Below the pieces are notes generated by a model. The model did no database searches. It saw only the letters and a list, made by a program, of their open reading frames with translations, and was not told the origin of the DNA. DNA of 64,000 nt from Dolomedes plantarius. Taxonomy: Eukaryota > Arthropoda > Arachnida > Araneae > Dolomedidae. Positions 47,414 through 57,689 of this stretch are shown here, in pieces. The position numbers and the translations under genes are program-made. The stretch's first letter is position 1. The number at the start of each line of letters is the position of its first letter. The stretch is taken from contig OU015501.1 in assembly GCA_907164885.2 (NCBI GenBank), positions 57,977,769-58,041,768 of the forward strand. The letters run 5' to 3'.

Positions 47414-47590
47414 AAGGCTTGGAGCGGTAGGTCAACTTTTGCTACACGAGGGATAATTAGACCGGGACCTACCGCTTAAAGCCGATCCCGAACGGCTACA
47501 AGCATCCTTGCCAACAGTGGGACTCGAACCCACGGACTCCGGTACCGAATGCGAGCGCCCTAGCCATTCGGCCATCATCCGGCGGGTAGG
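47414..47590 (-). mobile_element. tRNA-SINE family B, near full length
   Basis: On the minus strand: GATGATGGCCGAATGG as A box (complement near 47564-47580), GGGTTCGAGTCCC as B box (complement near 47519-47531), then a body with ATCGGCTTTAAGCGGTAGGT and CTCGTGTAGCAAAAGTTGAC. Related copies lie at 18187-18316 and 57327-57391. Target duplications are not evident. The tRNA-like part lacks a matching acceptor stem, so it is a SINE rather than a tRNA gene. Confidence 0.8.
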
Positions 47591-47649
47591 GGGGAAAGAG
47601 ATAGAATAAAAAGACATATCATGAGAAAATGGCAGGAAATATTTTTTTT

Positions 47650-47862
47650 AACCAATGTGGAGGCACTTGTAATCAAACATTCGCCCATACTACGCCGCAG
47701 TTTTACTGTCCATTTTATTATGGGGGCACCATATAGGTAGATAGCATTACCCCCTATGAAGGGACGACACAAACGGAGGCATTTTTCGTGGCGCCACGCT
47801 GGGATTCAATCTGAGCACCCTCAGCACCGAAAACCAGCGCGCTGTACCACAGGGCCGCCACA
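47650..47862 (-). mobile_element. tRNA-SINE family C
   Basis: On the minus strand: TGGTACAGCGCGCTGG as A box (complement 47834-47849), GATTGAATCCC as B box (complement 47801-47811), then a body whose 3' half matches 21993-22100. It lies directly upstream of SINE family B in the same orientation. Confidence 0.75.
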
Positions 47863-47908
47863 AGCCTTGGCAGGAAATATAGGCAACAGTGAACTTTTTC
47901 TTTTTTAA

Positions 47909-48130
47909 CGTAGGATTACGTTCCTCAATAACGGTCCTCCGGAAAGAAAAAGTGTCCGGTGTCGCGAGTTATAATTTTGGCAGCACGCCAGCGCCAGTGG
48001 CAGTAAACAGTTAAACAGAAAAGTACCAAAATGCGCCCCCTCCCAAAAAAAAGGGTAAGCAATGATAAGTAATCCTACGTTAATAACCCGTAGTAGTTTC
48101 GTTAGAAGAGACTACCTGAAATTTTTAATT
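47909..48130. mobile_element. MITE-like repeat, TTAA-flanked core (copy 2, inverted)
   Basis: The core 47909-48079 has ends CGTAGGATTACGTTCCTC / AAGTAATCCTACG bordered by TTAA at 47905-47908 and 48080-48083. It is the inverted relative of 25905-26212. As there, homology continues past the TTAA on one side (AACCCG, GAAGAGACTACCTG) and ends in an A/T-rich run. Confidence 0.6.
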
Positions 48131-49120
48131 TTTTAATTTTTTTTTATTTATTAATTTTTAAGTTGAAATTGACAGATTAAATGAAGGAGAAACAGCCTCT
48201 ATTAAACGATTAGAAATGAAGAATCAAAGAAAACAGTTGAAATATTATATACTATGTGTTTAGGGGGGAGCAGATGAAGGAGATCAAAAGGTATAGTTTC
48301 ATAGGTATAGTTTTGAGGTAAAATCAAAGAAAAACTGCAGCAATTGAAAAATCAGAAAACTAGAATCAAAAGAAATATTAAGAATCTGAGAAACTGATTT
48401 TGGTGAAAATATTTTTCCAAGAAAGAGAGAAAGACGAGGCTACCACCTCATTGACTAAGTTCGAATCATTAGTGAATACAGGAAGAATTTTCAATAAAAT
48501 ATACTTCAGAAATACAAATGTCGTTGAAGATATTTTGCCATTGTGTATGAACACCCAGGAGAGCATAGAAATCATAAATTTAAATATTTCTAAATTTTTT
48601 GCATAACTTGAATTATTTTTAGGCGTGTAGTAGGAATCATTTAGTGACCTATATATACAATAAATTTCAGTTGCCACAAGATATGTAGTAAACACCCTAT
48701 TAATGAAACTCAAGCACAGATATTCCCATAGAACATAAATGAATTTTAATAACTGTTTTAAATACAACTTTGAATTAAAACAGGATATGATTTTTCTCAT
48801 ATCAAAACATAGTGGTGGGTAAAATAAACTCCATGGGATTGAAAAAGCTTTTATCTTCCCCTTATTTAAGAAGAATTTTCAAATCAGTTTTGCAAACGAG
48901 AAAATTGTATCCCTTTTCATCTGAGTGTACAAGCTTTACTAGAGTTTGGAGAAATTTTCAGATATTCGATGAAGATAGAAAATTTTACAGTTATGATTTA
49001 GAACCATTAATGATTATTTCATATCAGTAGACAGAAAGTAAAATGTTTTCTCAGTATTATGCCGTTTGGTAAATTTCATAGAGCCCAAAATCTGAGAGCT
49101 GAAAACACTTATTATTTCCT
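48131..49120. other. Non-coding stretch, nothing recognised
   Basis: A 140-codon minus-strand frame at 48378-48800 spans part of it but has no domain, and an opposing plus frame overlaps. I treat both as chance in AT-rich DNA. Confidence 0.42.
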
Positions 49121-49124
49121 ATAG

Positions 49125-49671
49125 GTTAATGATCCTAAATACACTTCTCCTACTACTCAAGAATGGCTACTATAAAATGTTGAAAATGTTTATTATACAT
49201 CCTAAGTCTTCTGATATTAATGCTGTTGAAAATTTATGGCACATGCTGGACTTAGTATCATTGCTAGAACAGTTTAGCTAGAATCAGTAATCGAAAGTGA
49301 ATGGGTCAGAATAGCTAAAGAAAGAACTCAAAATCTAGTTTATTTACGAGAAAAAAGACTCAAAGCTACTATTGAGGCCAATGGATTACATACTAAATAC
49401 CAATTATTTATGAAAGGAGCTACTATATAATGTTGAAAAGGTTTGTTATACCTCCTAAGTCTTCTGATATTAATGCTTTTGAAAATTTATGGCAGATGCT
49501 GGGCTTAGTATCATTGCTAGAACAGCTTACCTAGAATCAGTAATCGAAAGGGAATGGGTCAGAATAGCTAAAGAAAGAACTCAAAATCTAGTTTATTTAC
49601 GAGAAAAAAGACTCAAAGCTACTATTGAGGCCAATGGATTACATACTAAATACCAATAATTTATGGAAGCA
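49125..49671 (+). pseudogene. Tc1-like transposase C-terminus, duplicated in tandem
   Basis: NDPKYTSPTTQEWLL appears at about 49128-49175 (second catalytic motif region), then, in another frame, HPKSSDINAVENLWHML (third catalytic Glu) and ERTQNLVYLREKRLKATIEA with NGLHTKY at the end. This is the Tc1 order DNDPKHTS, SPDLNPIENLW, TQNLV..M.KRL..VI...G.HTKY. The unit 49165-49417 is repeated at 49418-49671 (period about 253 bp), so the C-terminal module exists twice. Frameshifts and the missing DN show an inactive copy. Confidence 0.75.
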
Positions 49672-50779
49672 GCTGAAAACCATTATCGTGTAAATAAAAC
49701 CACATCGTTTAGAGACCATATCGTTTAGACACGATTCTAAAACCATATCATTTAGAGAACTTTTTGTTCTCTAAAATGTTGTTATTTCTAATTTTGTTGT
49801 AAGTTACATACTGCTTCCAGCAAATGGTTTTTTGGAGATTAAAAAACCAATTTTGTTGTTTAATTGTATCCGATATTTTATTTACTTCCAAATATATCGA
49901 AAATTCCCTTTGTGGAACTACTTTTAGCACCCGCTGTGTGTTAAATTTTTGCTTTTAAAAGGTTTTAACATAAACATATTTTGCTTGTAAATGCATCATA
50001 CTTCCAAATCAATGGAGTTATATAGGCCCTTTAATCCTTTAATTAGTTGATTTTAAAAGAAAATTGTTAGAAAAAAAGTGTAGTAAATTTGTTATTATTA
50101 CGAAAATTAACAAATGTAGTAACAAGTAGTAGTAAGGTTTTAATCTTGTAAAATATGTAAAATTTTGTTGCTAACGATAATTGTTTTAAATAATTACTGT
50201 TAAATACTATTACAATGATTTGAGTTTTTTCCATTTCCTCCAATCTTGAAATTGCAGACGCATTTTAATTTAAATAACAATCAAAGTTTCGCTATCTCCG
50301 AATCATGTGATAGTTGAAATATAAAACTTTCCAGTTTCCTTTAATATTTATTGTCTACTCTTTATAGAAAAATTCTCTTACTCCTCGATTTTTCAAAGAG
50401 TAAATGGAAGAAGGATATTTATTCGCAGAGTAGATCTTATGTAAAAACTAGTTGACTCTACCTATCTAAATTAATTAAAGATCAAAAGAACCGTTTTCAG
50501 TTTAATGGCATCAATAATGCTTACGGTACATCTACTAAGAAATTTATCAAAATCTTGTAGATTGGAGAATTTAATATGAGTTTCTTTGCGAAACACATAT
50601 TTTAACATATACTTTTATTAAGATATTTTCAAATGGTACAATGAGACCATTTCCTTTCTTTCTACCTGAAGAATGGCATCTAGAAATGAACATCTAGACT
50701 CATTTAGAGTGAATAAGCATTTGCTAGTAACATAAACGTTTTCCTTTTTGACTTCTATTGAAATTACCTATTGTGTTTA
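49672..50779. other. Non-coding stretch, nothing recognised
   Basis: AT-rich; a small CGTTTAGA / CATTTAGAGA reiteration near 49700-49775 only. Confidence 0.45.
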
Positions 50780-50912
50780 AGAGGAAGTTTCAAAAAGTAA
50801 CAGCAGATTCAAAATTGTGAAATATAGGATTCAGTTGGATATACAACTGATATGTTCTTTTTCTAATCGATTAACCTCTTTTTGAACACACTTTTAAAAC
50901 CTTTGCTCTAAT

Positions 50913-51970
50913 TTATTTATTACATCGGGAAAAATATTTTTGTTGGGCTTTCAGCGAATAATGCTCCGCTTTTTTAACCTCGTCATCACTTCCAAATCTT
51001 TGTCCTCTCAAATCGTCCTTCAGGAGTTCAAACACAGGATAATCTGGGGACGCCAGATCAGAGCCGTATGGAGAAGGCTGTAAAATCTGAAATCTGAGTC
51101 TCCATTTTGGTGTCAAGTGTAGCAGTGGCCGTAGAAGGGCGAGTATTATCATGAAGGAGAAGGATAACATTAGACTAGGGCCCTGTGCGACGGCTTCGTA
51201 TTGCTAGCTTCAGCTCTCCTTTTAAGATACCTCTGTAACAATTGTATATGTGGATTGAATACTGACATTCAGTTCTCTGACCACAACTGCCAAAGAAATG
51301 GGTCTGTTTTCACAAATAATAACGTCGGTGCGACCCAGCATCTCATCAGCGACGGCAGTTCTGGGGCGACCAGAGAGTTGGTCGGAAAGCTGACAACTTG
51401 TGTGTTGGCCGCAAAAGGAGGTGTGGAAGTATTTGAGGGAATTATTCATCACGGACTGATGTCCGTCCATTTTTAAGCGTATCTGCCTTCTCGAACACAC
51501 TTCTGTCGTCAATACGAGCTTCTCCATACTGTTGAAATATTGTTCTATATATTTCACGAGGTTTCACACTCCCTGACCACAAAAATCTGATGACTGCTCT
51601 GTACTCCTCCACGTAGCAAGTTGCTAAGTATTTTTAAGCGTATCTACCCCCTCGAACACTCTTCTGTCGTCAATACGGGCTTCTCCATACTGTTGAAACA
51701 TTCTTATATGTATTTCACGAGGTTTCACACTCCCTGACCACAAAAATCTGATGACTGCTCTGTACTCCTCCACGGAGCAGGTTGCTAAGTATTGTTAAGC
51801 GTATCTACCCTCTCGAACACTCTTCTGTCGTCAATACGGGCTTCTCCATACTGTTGAAACATTCTTCTATGTATTTCACGAGGTTTCACACTCCTCGACC
51901 ACAAAAATCTGATGACTGCTCTGTACTCCTCCACGGAACAATTTGCTAAGAGCGATGCCATTTTGTACAT
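50913..51970 (-). pseudogene. Mariner (SETMAR-type) transposase, HTH triplicated, core deleted
   Basis: Order on the minus strand: MASLLANCSVEEYRAVIRFL then HRRMFQQYGEARIDDRRVFE (first helix-turn-helix) in three tandem copies; SGRPRTAVADEMLGRTDVII then SLAVVVRELNVSIQSTYTIV (second helix-turn-helix); an abrupt jump near 51170-51200; LLLHDNTRPSTATATLD (second catalytic Asp); and, one frameshift later, GSDLASPDYPVFELLKDDLR (third catalytic Asp). The first catalytic Asp region is missing. From memory this is the Mos1/Hsmar-like order. The 161-bp period of the triplication is not a multiple of three, so the repeats are out of frame with each other. Confidence 0.8.
51471..51953 (-). repeat. Three tandem 161-bp units encoding the mariner N-terminus
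   Basis: Unit starts (TTTTAAGCGTATCT and variants) lie at 51471, 51632 and 51793. The second and third units are nearly identical to each other and the first slightly more diverged, so the duplication may have happened stepwise. Confidence 0.9.
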
Positions 51971-52129
51971 ACTGCCTTTCCAATTAAGAAAATCATGTCA
52001 TTTATTCGGCAGTGTCAACATTTTTAGTAAGAATGAATCTTCCCAGAGCGAGAGTTTGAAAGGCCGAGAGTTTTCATTTCAGAAATTACTGTCAATTTTC
52101 TGTTACTTTTTTAAACACCCTCGTACTGG

Positions 52130-52789
52130 TGTGATATAATGTCATGAAAAGTATGGCTTCGATGCTATTCGTATATTGTCTTCAGGAACACTAAGAGTGA
52201 GGAATATGCTATATTATATCAGTGCAAACATACATATGTGGTGGCTGTTTTTAGGCGATGAGAAACAAATTGTTAATACATATAATATTTTAAAAGGCGA
52301 GACTGTAATTAGAGATTGTTTTGAAAATTTTATTATTGTTGACGCTTTTTTCTTTTTTTACACTGAAATGATATTTTATGACTTTCATTTTGCTGTCAAT
52401 AAAGCCTTACCTCCTATTATTCTTAGCAGGTAGAGTTATTTTATTGAATAAAGTTTTCCATTTGAAAAACTGAATACTCTGTAAATTTTATCGCGCAGTA
52501 ATTTTTCAAAAGTTCACTTTTTAAATATAATTGTTTAAAAAATCTTGGTTAGATAATTAGTGTTAGTGGAAAGAAATTTCCAACTGAGGCCATATTTCTG
52601 TTTTTACTTCATTTCTAGAACATACAGAGTTTGTGTAAAATACTTTTGATAGGGAAAACAATTAGAAGGTTCCTCTATCTTTCTGTATGATTAAAACACA
52701 GGTAATTGAAATAGTAAAGGGAATTACTGAGCTATCCGATTAGGTAATCCGGTGTTGCCGTGCACAATCTGCGAACGCAGTTGATATTC
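52130..52789. other. Non-coding stretch, nothing recognised
   Basis: AT-rich. A plus-strand frame at 52176-52433 lacks recognisable features. Confidence 0.45.
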
Positions 52790-53860
52790 AAATAGGTTCC
52801 TGACATTCCTAGCAACGTGAGTGTAAATGTATGCGCTAGTGTTGCTCCCATTCGTTGTGGGTCAGAATGGAATTTGGAGCAATTTCGAAAGAGGTGCCAT
52901 TGTTCGAAGTTGACGAGTGTATTGATGTATCGAACAGCTGATTTTGATGATATTACATATGTTAGTTTAAGAACAATTTTTGAGGTAATGTCAACTTGGC
53001 CGATAGGGAAATCAGCAAAATTCTTCAGTGGACAAAAGCCCTCAAGGCGGAAAAAAAAGAGACTATCCAGCATTATAAAGTGTACTAAGAAATGCGAGTG
53101 ATATTGCCAAGCAATTTTTTTGACACCGTTTGGGAGATGCGCTTTGCAACCAAAATTTTCAACCCAGTACTACACAGAACTGGTTATCGCCATGGAATTT
53201 CATTAAAGAAGTATTAAACCTCTCCTACAGACTCTCTTCATTGGGTTCTGGGGAGCAAAGATCACACGCAGAGAACTATACAACAATGGCGAGATATCAT
53301 ATGGTTTGATGAGCCCATGTTCACACCTTTTTGCTATAAAAACTGAGGAGTACGGAGGTAAACATTCTGGCCGTTTGTTTCATCTGAAAAAGACTGGTGG
53401 TTTTGTAACGATATAGGGCAGATTAACATGGAGTAGTTTAAGTACACTTGTTGTTACAGAAGGAAAAGTGAATATTGCACGTAATCTTACAGTCATCACA
53501 TCTATCGTGTTGACCCGTTTCTTTCTTAGGTTGTCGTCTCTGTTTCAAGAGGACAATACTCCCATTCATCGAGCTAATATGATCCTCCAGTGGTTTGCAG
53601 AACAGGAAAACGAGATGTCTTTCTGCTATACCCCTTCCTATAGCTTCATTTAAATCGCATTGAACATTCAATGGATATTTTAGAAAGAGCTGTCGGGCAA
53701 TCCACCTCCAAGAGAGAAAAGACTAGGTAATCTGGTTCTTACGGGAGGCTTATATGAAATTTCTCAAATTCCTTTCCAAAGTTGGCAAACTCTCTCCCTC
53801 GAAAAATCTAGGTTGTACATGACTGTGGAACGACGCCTGAATGGTAAAATAGAATAAGTG
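52790..53860 (+). pseudogene. Decayed Tc1-like transposase
   Basis: Early text LEQFRKRCHCSKLTSVLMYR then TADFDDITYVSLRTIFEVMS corresponds to a first helix-turn-helix (DFERGxIVxxKLTSxS, ADFxGVTRTTVSKVM). Near 53290-53320 QQWRDIIWFDEPMF gives the first catalytic Asp region. At 53545-53590 LFQEDNTPIHRANMILQWF gives the second, and after frameshifts IALNIQWIF / ERAVGQSTS-like text matches the IEHxWDxLERA region. Several stops and frameshifts. Terminal repeats were not identified. Confidence 0.68.
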
Positions 53861-53869
53861 TTTCCGTTC

Positions 53870-54340
53870 TCTTTTTGATCCATTACCATTAGCCTGTCCT
53901 TTGGTGAGTCTAAAGCTGAGAGAACTAAATTTTCTTTGGAGTCTATAACTTTAAATACCTAAATATGTTTAAATCAAACAGCATTACGAAACTGATGAGA
54001 TTTTTTACAGTTTCACAAAATTTATATGCTTAATTTCAATTCGATAATTTTACCTGTTTTTGTGTCCGCTATATCCTAAACGTCACCTCTGACTAGATAA
54101 ATTTTGCTAGAGAATTTCAGAAATACATGAGTGAGATAGGCTTAAAAATATTTTTTAAATGATTCTCAAACACCGCGATCCCCAAATTGTGCTTAGTGAA
54201 GTCGAGTGCACTCATCTTTATAAAGGTCTTTAAAAAGGAATATTTCAAAACAGAAATGAAATATTCGATTATTAATGATTAAATCTTTCTGTATAATGTA
54301 GGCATGCCACCTTAAAATAAAAAAACAGTTTAAAGAAGTA
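53870..54340. other. Non-coding stretch, nothing recognised
   Basis: No open frame or repeat noted. The right part may lie downstream of the Ser/Thr-rich gene's poly(A) site. Confidence 0.45.
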
Positions 54341-54341
54341 T

Positions 54342-54347
54342 TTTATT
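54342..54347 (-). promoter_or_regulatory. Candidate poly(A) signal for the Ser/Thr-rich gene
   Basis: TTTATT here is AATAAA on the minus strand, about 200 bp past the stop at 54549. It is the best-placed such hexamer in the 3' flank. Confidence 0.45.
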
Positions 54348-54548
54348 ATAACAACTGAATTAATAGTAATATTTTGTGATAATAAATAATAAATTATAAA
54401 ATGAGTAACATAAACTTTCATTACATACACATATTAAAATGCAACGATGCTGTTATATTAGAGTCGCTCATCTGCGATCCATGGACTGTTTCCGGGGCTG
54501 AAGTCGGAAAACACCATAATGGCACAATCTATCTCAAATCGTCCTTTT

Positions 54549-55695
54549 TTAGTTGTTCATCTCTTGTATCTCTGTTTCCTTAATCGCTTTGACAATGAGC
54601 TCAGTAATGTCGTGGACTTCTTTCATATTCTGCAAATGTTCCAGCCAATCTCTAGGTTGTCGTTTTAAATAAGCATGACCAAGATTTTGAAAATATTCCT
54701 GGTTCTGGGATGAAATTTGTGCGCCAACAGGTTTCGTAGGCTGCCCACCAGTAGGTTTTCTGTGTGGAAGTATAATCTTTGAAAAGCCGTTAAGGTACTG
54801 ACTTATGTTGCTGAAGAATGTTAAGAATCCATGAAACAACAAAAGTGGAGCCAATACAACGCTAATGCCAGCACCGACAGGGGTAAGTTGCTTCAAAAGA
54901 GGTTGCATAAAAGTTGACAATGACGACGGTGACGATTCTTTAAGAGGTTGTATTTTGGTTTTCTGTGGTCGAGAAGAACTGCTGTGTTGTGACATAATAT
55001 GGTGCATCGATGATGGCATAGAAGAATGTTTTTGATAGATATTTTCCATCGAACTTGATGAAGACGAACTAGGCTTATTGGACGAACTTGAAGATGATGA
55101 ATAAGAACTAGAGCTGCCAGAACTACCAGAGCTACTAGAACTACTAGATACTTTGTGCGTATTGTGAGCCTGGGCCATTGCAAGTGCATGTAATCTGTAG
55201 ATGTCATCCATGGATGACGATGTATCTGGCTGAGGCTTCCGCTTTGGAGTTGATGAATGTGAATGCGAATGCGAATGCGAACTGTGGATTGATTGGCCTC
55301 CCATGCCATGTTGCTGGTATAATCTGTTCATAATTTCCAACGGTGACAAAGTCGTTGTCGTGGTAGTTCTTGTGTTCTGCTTTTTCTTCGACCCAGAGGA
55401 CGACGAATTTAATTGGGTTTTCATTATATCTTTTATCGCGGTCTCAACAGAAGAAGGAGTTGTGGTAGTGGTCGTTGTCGTCGTCGTTCGTTTTGAATTT
55501 TTTGGACGAGGAGTGTTGCGGGAACTACTCGATTTTGAAGTTGTTGATCGAGAAGGTGCAACAGTTGCGGTCGTACTCCTCGAAGGGGACTTAGTTGCTT
55601 TTGAAGTGGATGATTTTGGGACCGATGCTGGCTGTACACTTTTCAAAAATATCGTAATCAGCAGCAGAGTCCAGAGGAAGTGTTTAAATTTCAAC
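54549..55695 (-). CDS. Ser/Thr-rich secreted or membrane protein, terminal exon, ~381 codons
   Basis: I do not recognise a family. The exon opens at a splice acceptor (TTTCTTTTTCAG, boundary 55695/55696), and the frame upstream has no ATG, so the start codon lies in an unseen exon. Numbering residues from the first codon of the wider open frame (55724): 11-33 hydrophobic LKFKHFLWTLLLITIFLKSV, a signal peptide or anchor; 34-125 Ser/Thr/Lys-rich with a run of 10 Thr ending at 89; 148-158 a His/Ser alternation; 193-225 Ser-rich; 283-303 a hydrophobic segment (GAGISVVLAPLLLFHGFL); 340-391 a charged, helical C-terminus. A short motif of the type S-[MP]-[DE]-I-[YM] with L/H recurs near 127-137, 171-180 and 225-232. 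The frame is uninterrupted. A mucin-like, heavily glycosylated or cuticle-associated extracellular protein is possible. Layout parallels the 145-aa gene at 19446-19883. Confidence 0.72.
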
Positions 55696-57049
55696 CTGAA
55701 AAAGAAACAGTAATTATTATTCAATCGTGAGGTCGATTAAAATTAGTTGTAAATCAATATTCATACATTCGATTTCAGTGAGACTCATACTGCACTTACG
55801 CTGAAAGAATATTTAAGTGTCAAAGAATTTAATATCTCTTTAGAGAAAATTTTATATTTTAAAAGCCACTAATAGTCTCAAAGGAAATGCTTCACCATAA
55901 ATCTTGCAATAATATTAGAAGCGCGTTTTACATACTTATTCTTTTTATCCGTCGGAAATCATTTGCCTCTGGATATAAATGTATGTTAGAGAATACTTAT
56001 TTATCGTAGGACTAAACAAATTTGGCACGCTCAGATTTTCCTTCTCTGTAGAAAATATAATATAAAGTCAAAATGAGTTAACTTGGTGTAAAAAATCGTA
56101 CTTTGTTCAGCGTTTATTAGACTCCTTTTTAATCATATTTTTCATTAGTTTAATTTTTTAACGTATGTAGACAAGCAGTAATAATGAAAAAAAGAAGCTA
56201 CAAAGCTATTTCCAGGAAGTTCCAATTAAATATACAAGTTAAATTTCTTTAAACGAAATTGAACTTCTTCCCACTGTTGGTTTAACTAAAAACGATGCTT
56301 CACATAAAATGAATTTCGACAAAATTGCAAAATTCTATTTGTCACCAAAAATTACAGGTTATCATATGATTATTGTTTCTCCCAATTTTTTTAACCTTAT
56401 AAAGTTATTTATTCACCTTATCTCTCAGTATTCCAAATTTCATCACTTAAAACTTGTTATAAAAAATGACAATTTTTCTATCTTAGATTTACTCATGGGT
56501 AACGAACACGTAAATAATTAATCTCCTAATTTATATAATAAAGTAAAATTGCTGTTTAAATTTCTATAATAAGCATGTTTAATATATTAAAATTTATAAT
56601 GTACATATACATCACAAATTGTAATCGTTTTAACGATTTGCACATAAAGAAATTGATTCATAGTAACAAATTTTCGTTTTAAAAACAATGCATATCATTT
56701 TTATGATAAACTAAAGTGAAAAAAGCTACTTACAGGGATAAATTTATAGATAAAATGTTTACAGTCCTTATCACAAGATATTGAAGACCCCACGTAATTA
56801 TCAAAACATAATAAAGATTAATTAAATCATGTGAATTATAAAACTATTCGTGGGAAAATTACTCGAAGAGTTCTTCTCTGTACATAAATACATATCAGAA
56901 ATGCAATTAAAAATTAACTTCAAAGAGCTGTTGCTGAAGTTCACGTTATATACCATTACGTAATTTTTTAATGGTGTCTCGTCTAATGAGATCCTTCAAT
57001 ATCAGGAGCAGCTTTCCAAAAATATAAATAAGCATATCTTGCCTTAATG
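55696..57049. other. Upstream intron / non-coding
   Basis: Probably intron of the Ser/Thr-rich gene on the minus strand. Donor-like GTAAGT sites at about 55798 and 56731 (minus) were examined; neither upstream sequence has an in-frame ATG before a stop. Nothing else recognised. Confidence 0.4.
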
Positions 57050-57130
57050 TACTTTCAAAACCGCGACATTTTTGGAAATGAACAAGCAGACATTTTGGCC
57101 AGAGGGAGATTTCAGCTCATTCTGTAAGCT
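57050..57130 (+). pseudogene. LINE RNase H C-terminal scrap
   Basis: The frame reads YFQNRDIFGNEQADILARGR then a stop. The GNEQADILA motif is the last catalytic block of the RNase H domain in non-LTR retrotransposons (usually HVGIxGNExADxLA). Only about 25 codons remain. Confidence 0.5.
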
Positions 57131-57326
57131 TCGAGACTTCCTCATTGACTAAAAGATGGTTTAGCTAACGTCCCGTGACATTCAGATATCCGACAGAAAT
57201 TTCAGTAAAAGGGCTTGAAACAGGTGGGAAAATAAGTTATCCTGTCTCCATAATCCTGTTGCATTATTCGACTTATCTTGAAGTACATTTATTTCTCCGC
57301 ACAGAAGTTTTGGTGATCCATTTTCT

Positions 57327-57391
57327 GCCCGGTCTAATACGCCCTCGTGTAGCAAAAATTGACCGTAGTGTAAACCAAACCAAACCAAACC
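57327..57391 (+). mobile_element. tRNA-SINE family B, 3' fragment
   Basis: Contains CCGGTCTAAT, CCCTCGTGTAGCAAAAATTG and a tail AAACCAAACCAAACC, matching the 3' part of the copies at 47414-47590 and 18187-18316 in the opposite orientation. Confidence 0.7.
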
Positions 57392-57642
57392 TTTTTCTGC
57401 CAGCTGTACAACTCTGATGACATGACGGATGGGACGCCCATTCGTCACTGTACTGTAGTCCGAGAGCACTTTGCCCTATTTCAGAAAACCATATAGGGCT
57501 CAAATTTCCAGATTATTTAATATTTTTCATATGTACAGACCACAAAAAGGCTGAATTTCAACCAAAACTAAAAGGGCTGTATGCAGTTTCGTCAGATTTT
57601 GACATGTTAGTCATTGCGAGTTTTTGATAGTTTCTGTTGACT

Positions 57643-57689
57643 TGATGAACTAACAACTGGACTTTACCCCACCAGTTGTTAGTTCATCA
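57643..57689. repeat. Perfect 18-bp-arm hairpin with 11-nt loop
   Basis: TGATGAACTAACAACTGG at 57643-57660 is exactly complementary to 57672-57689; the loop is ACTTTACCCCA. Confidence 0.92.

Larger units (their letters stand above)
50780..52123 (-). mobile_element. Mariner-like element, both ends, internally rearranged
   Basis: The left end AGAGGAAGTTTCAAAAAGTA and the complement of the right end (CGAGGGTGTTTAAAAAAGTA) are an imperfect terminal inverted repeat of about 30 bp. TA lies outside both. Length is 1344 bp, usual for mariner, but this is the sum of a tandem triplication of the 5' coding part and a deletion of the central part. The decayed transposase reads on the minus strand. Confidence 0.8.

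Noticed and set aside
47519..47580. Possible functional tRNA gene on the minus strand
   Set aside because: A and B boxes are present but there is no pairing acceptor stem, and a SINE body follows; related copies elsewhere are truncated in SINE fashion.
48378..48800. 140-codon minus-strand open frame
   Set aside because: No domain, AT-driven composition, an opposing open frame on the other strand and no start or splice context.
55303..55713. 136-codon plus-strand frame rich in Val
   Set aside because: It is the complement of the Thr- and Ser-rich coding exon and arises from its repeats.
55798..56731. Two minus-strand donor-like sites as the exon preceding the Ser/Thr-rich exon
   Set aside because: Joining either to the acceptor at 55696 gives an upstream frame that meets a stop before any ATG.
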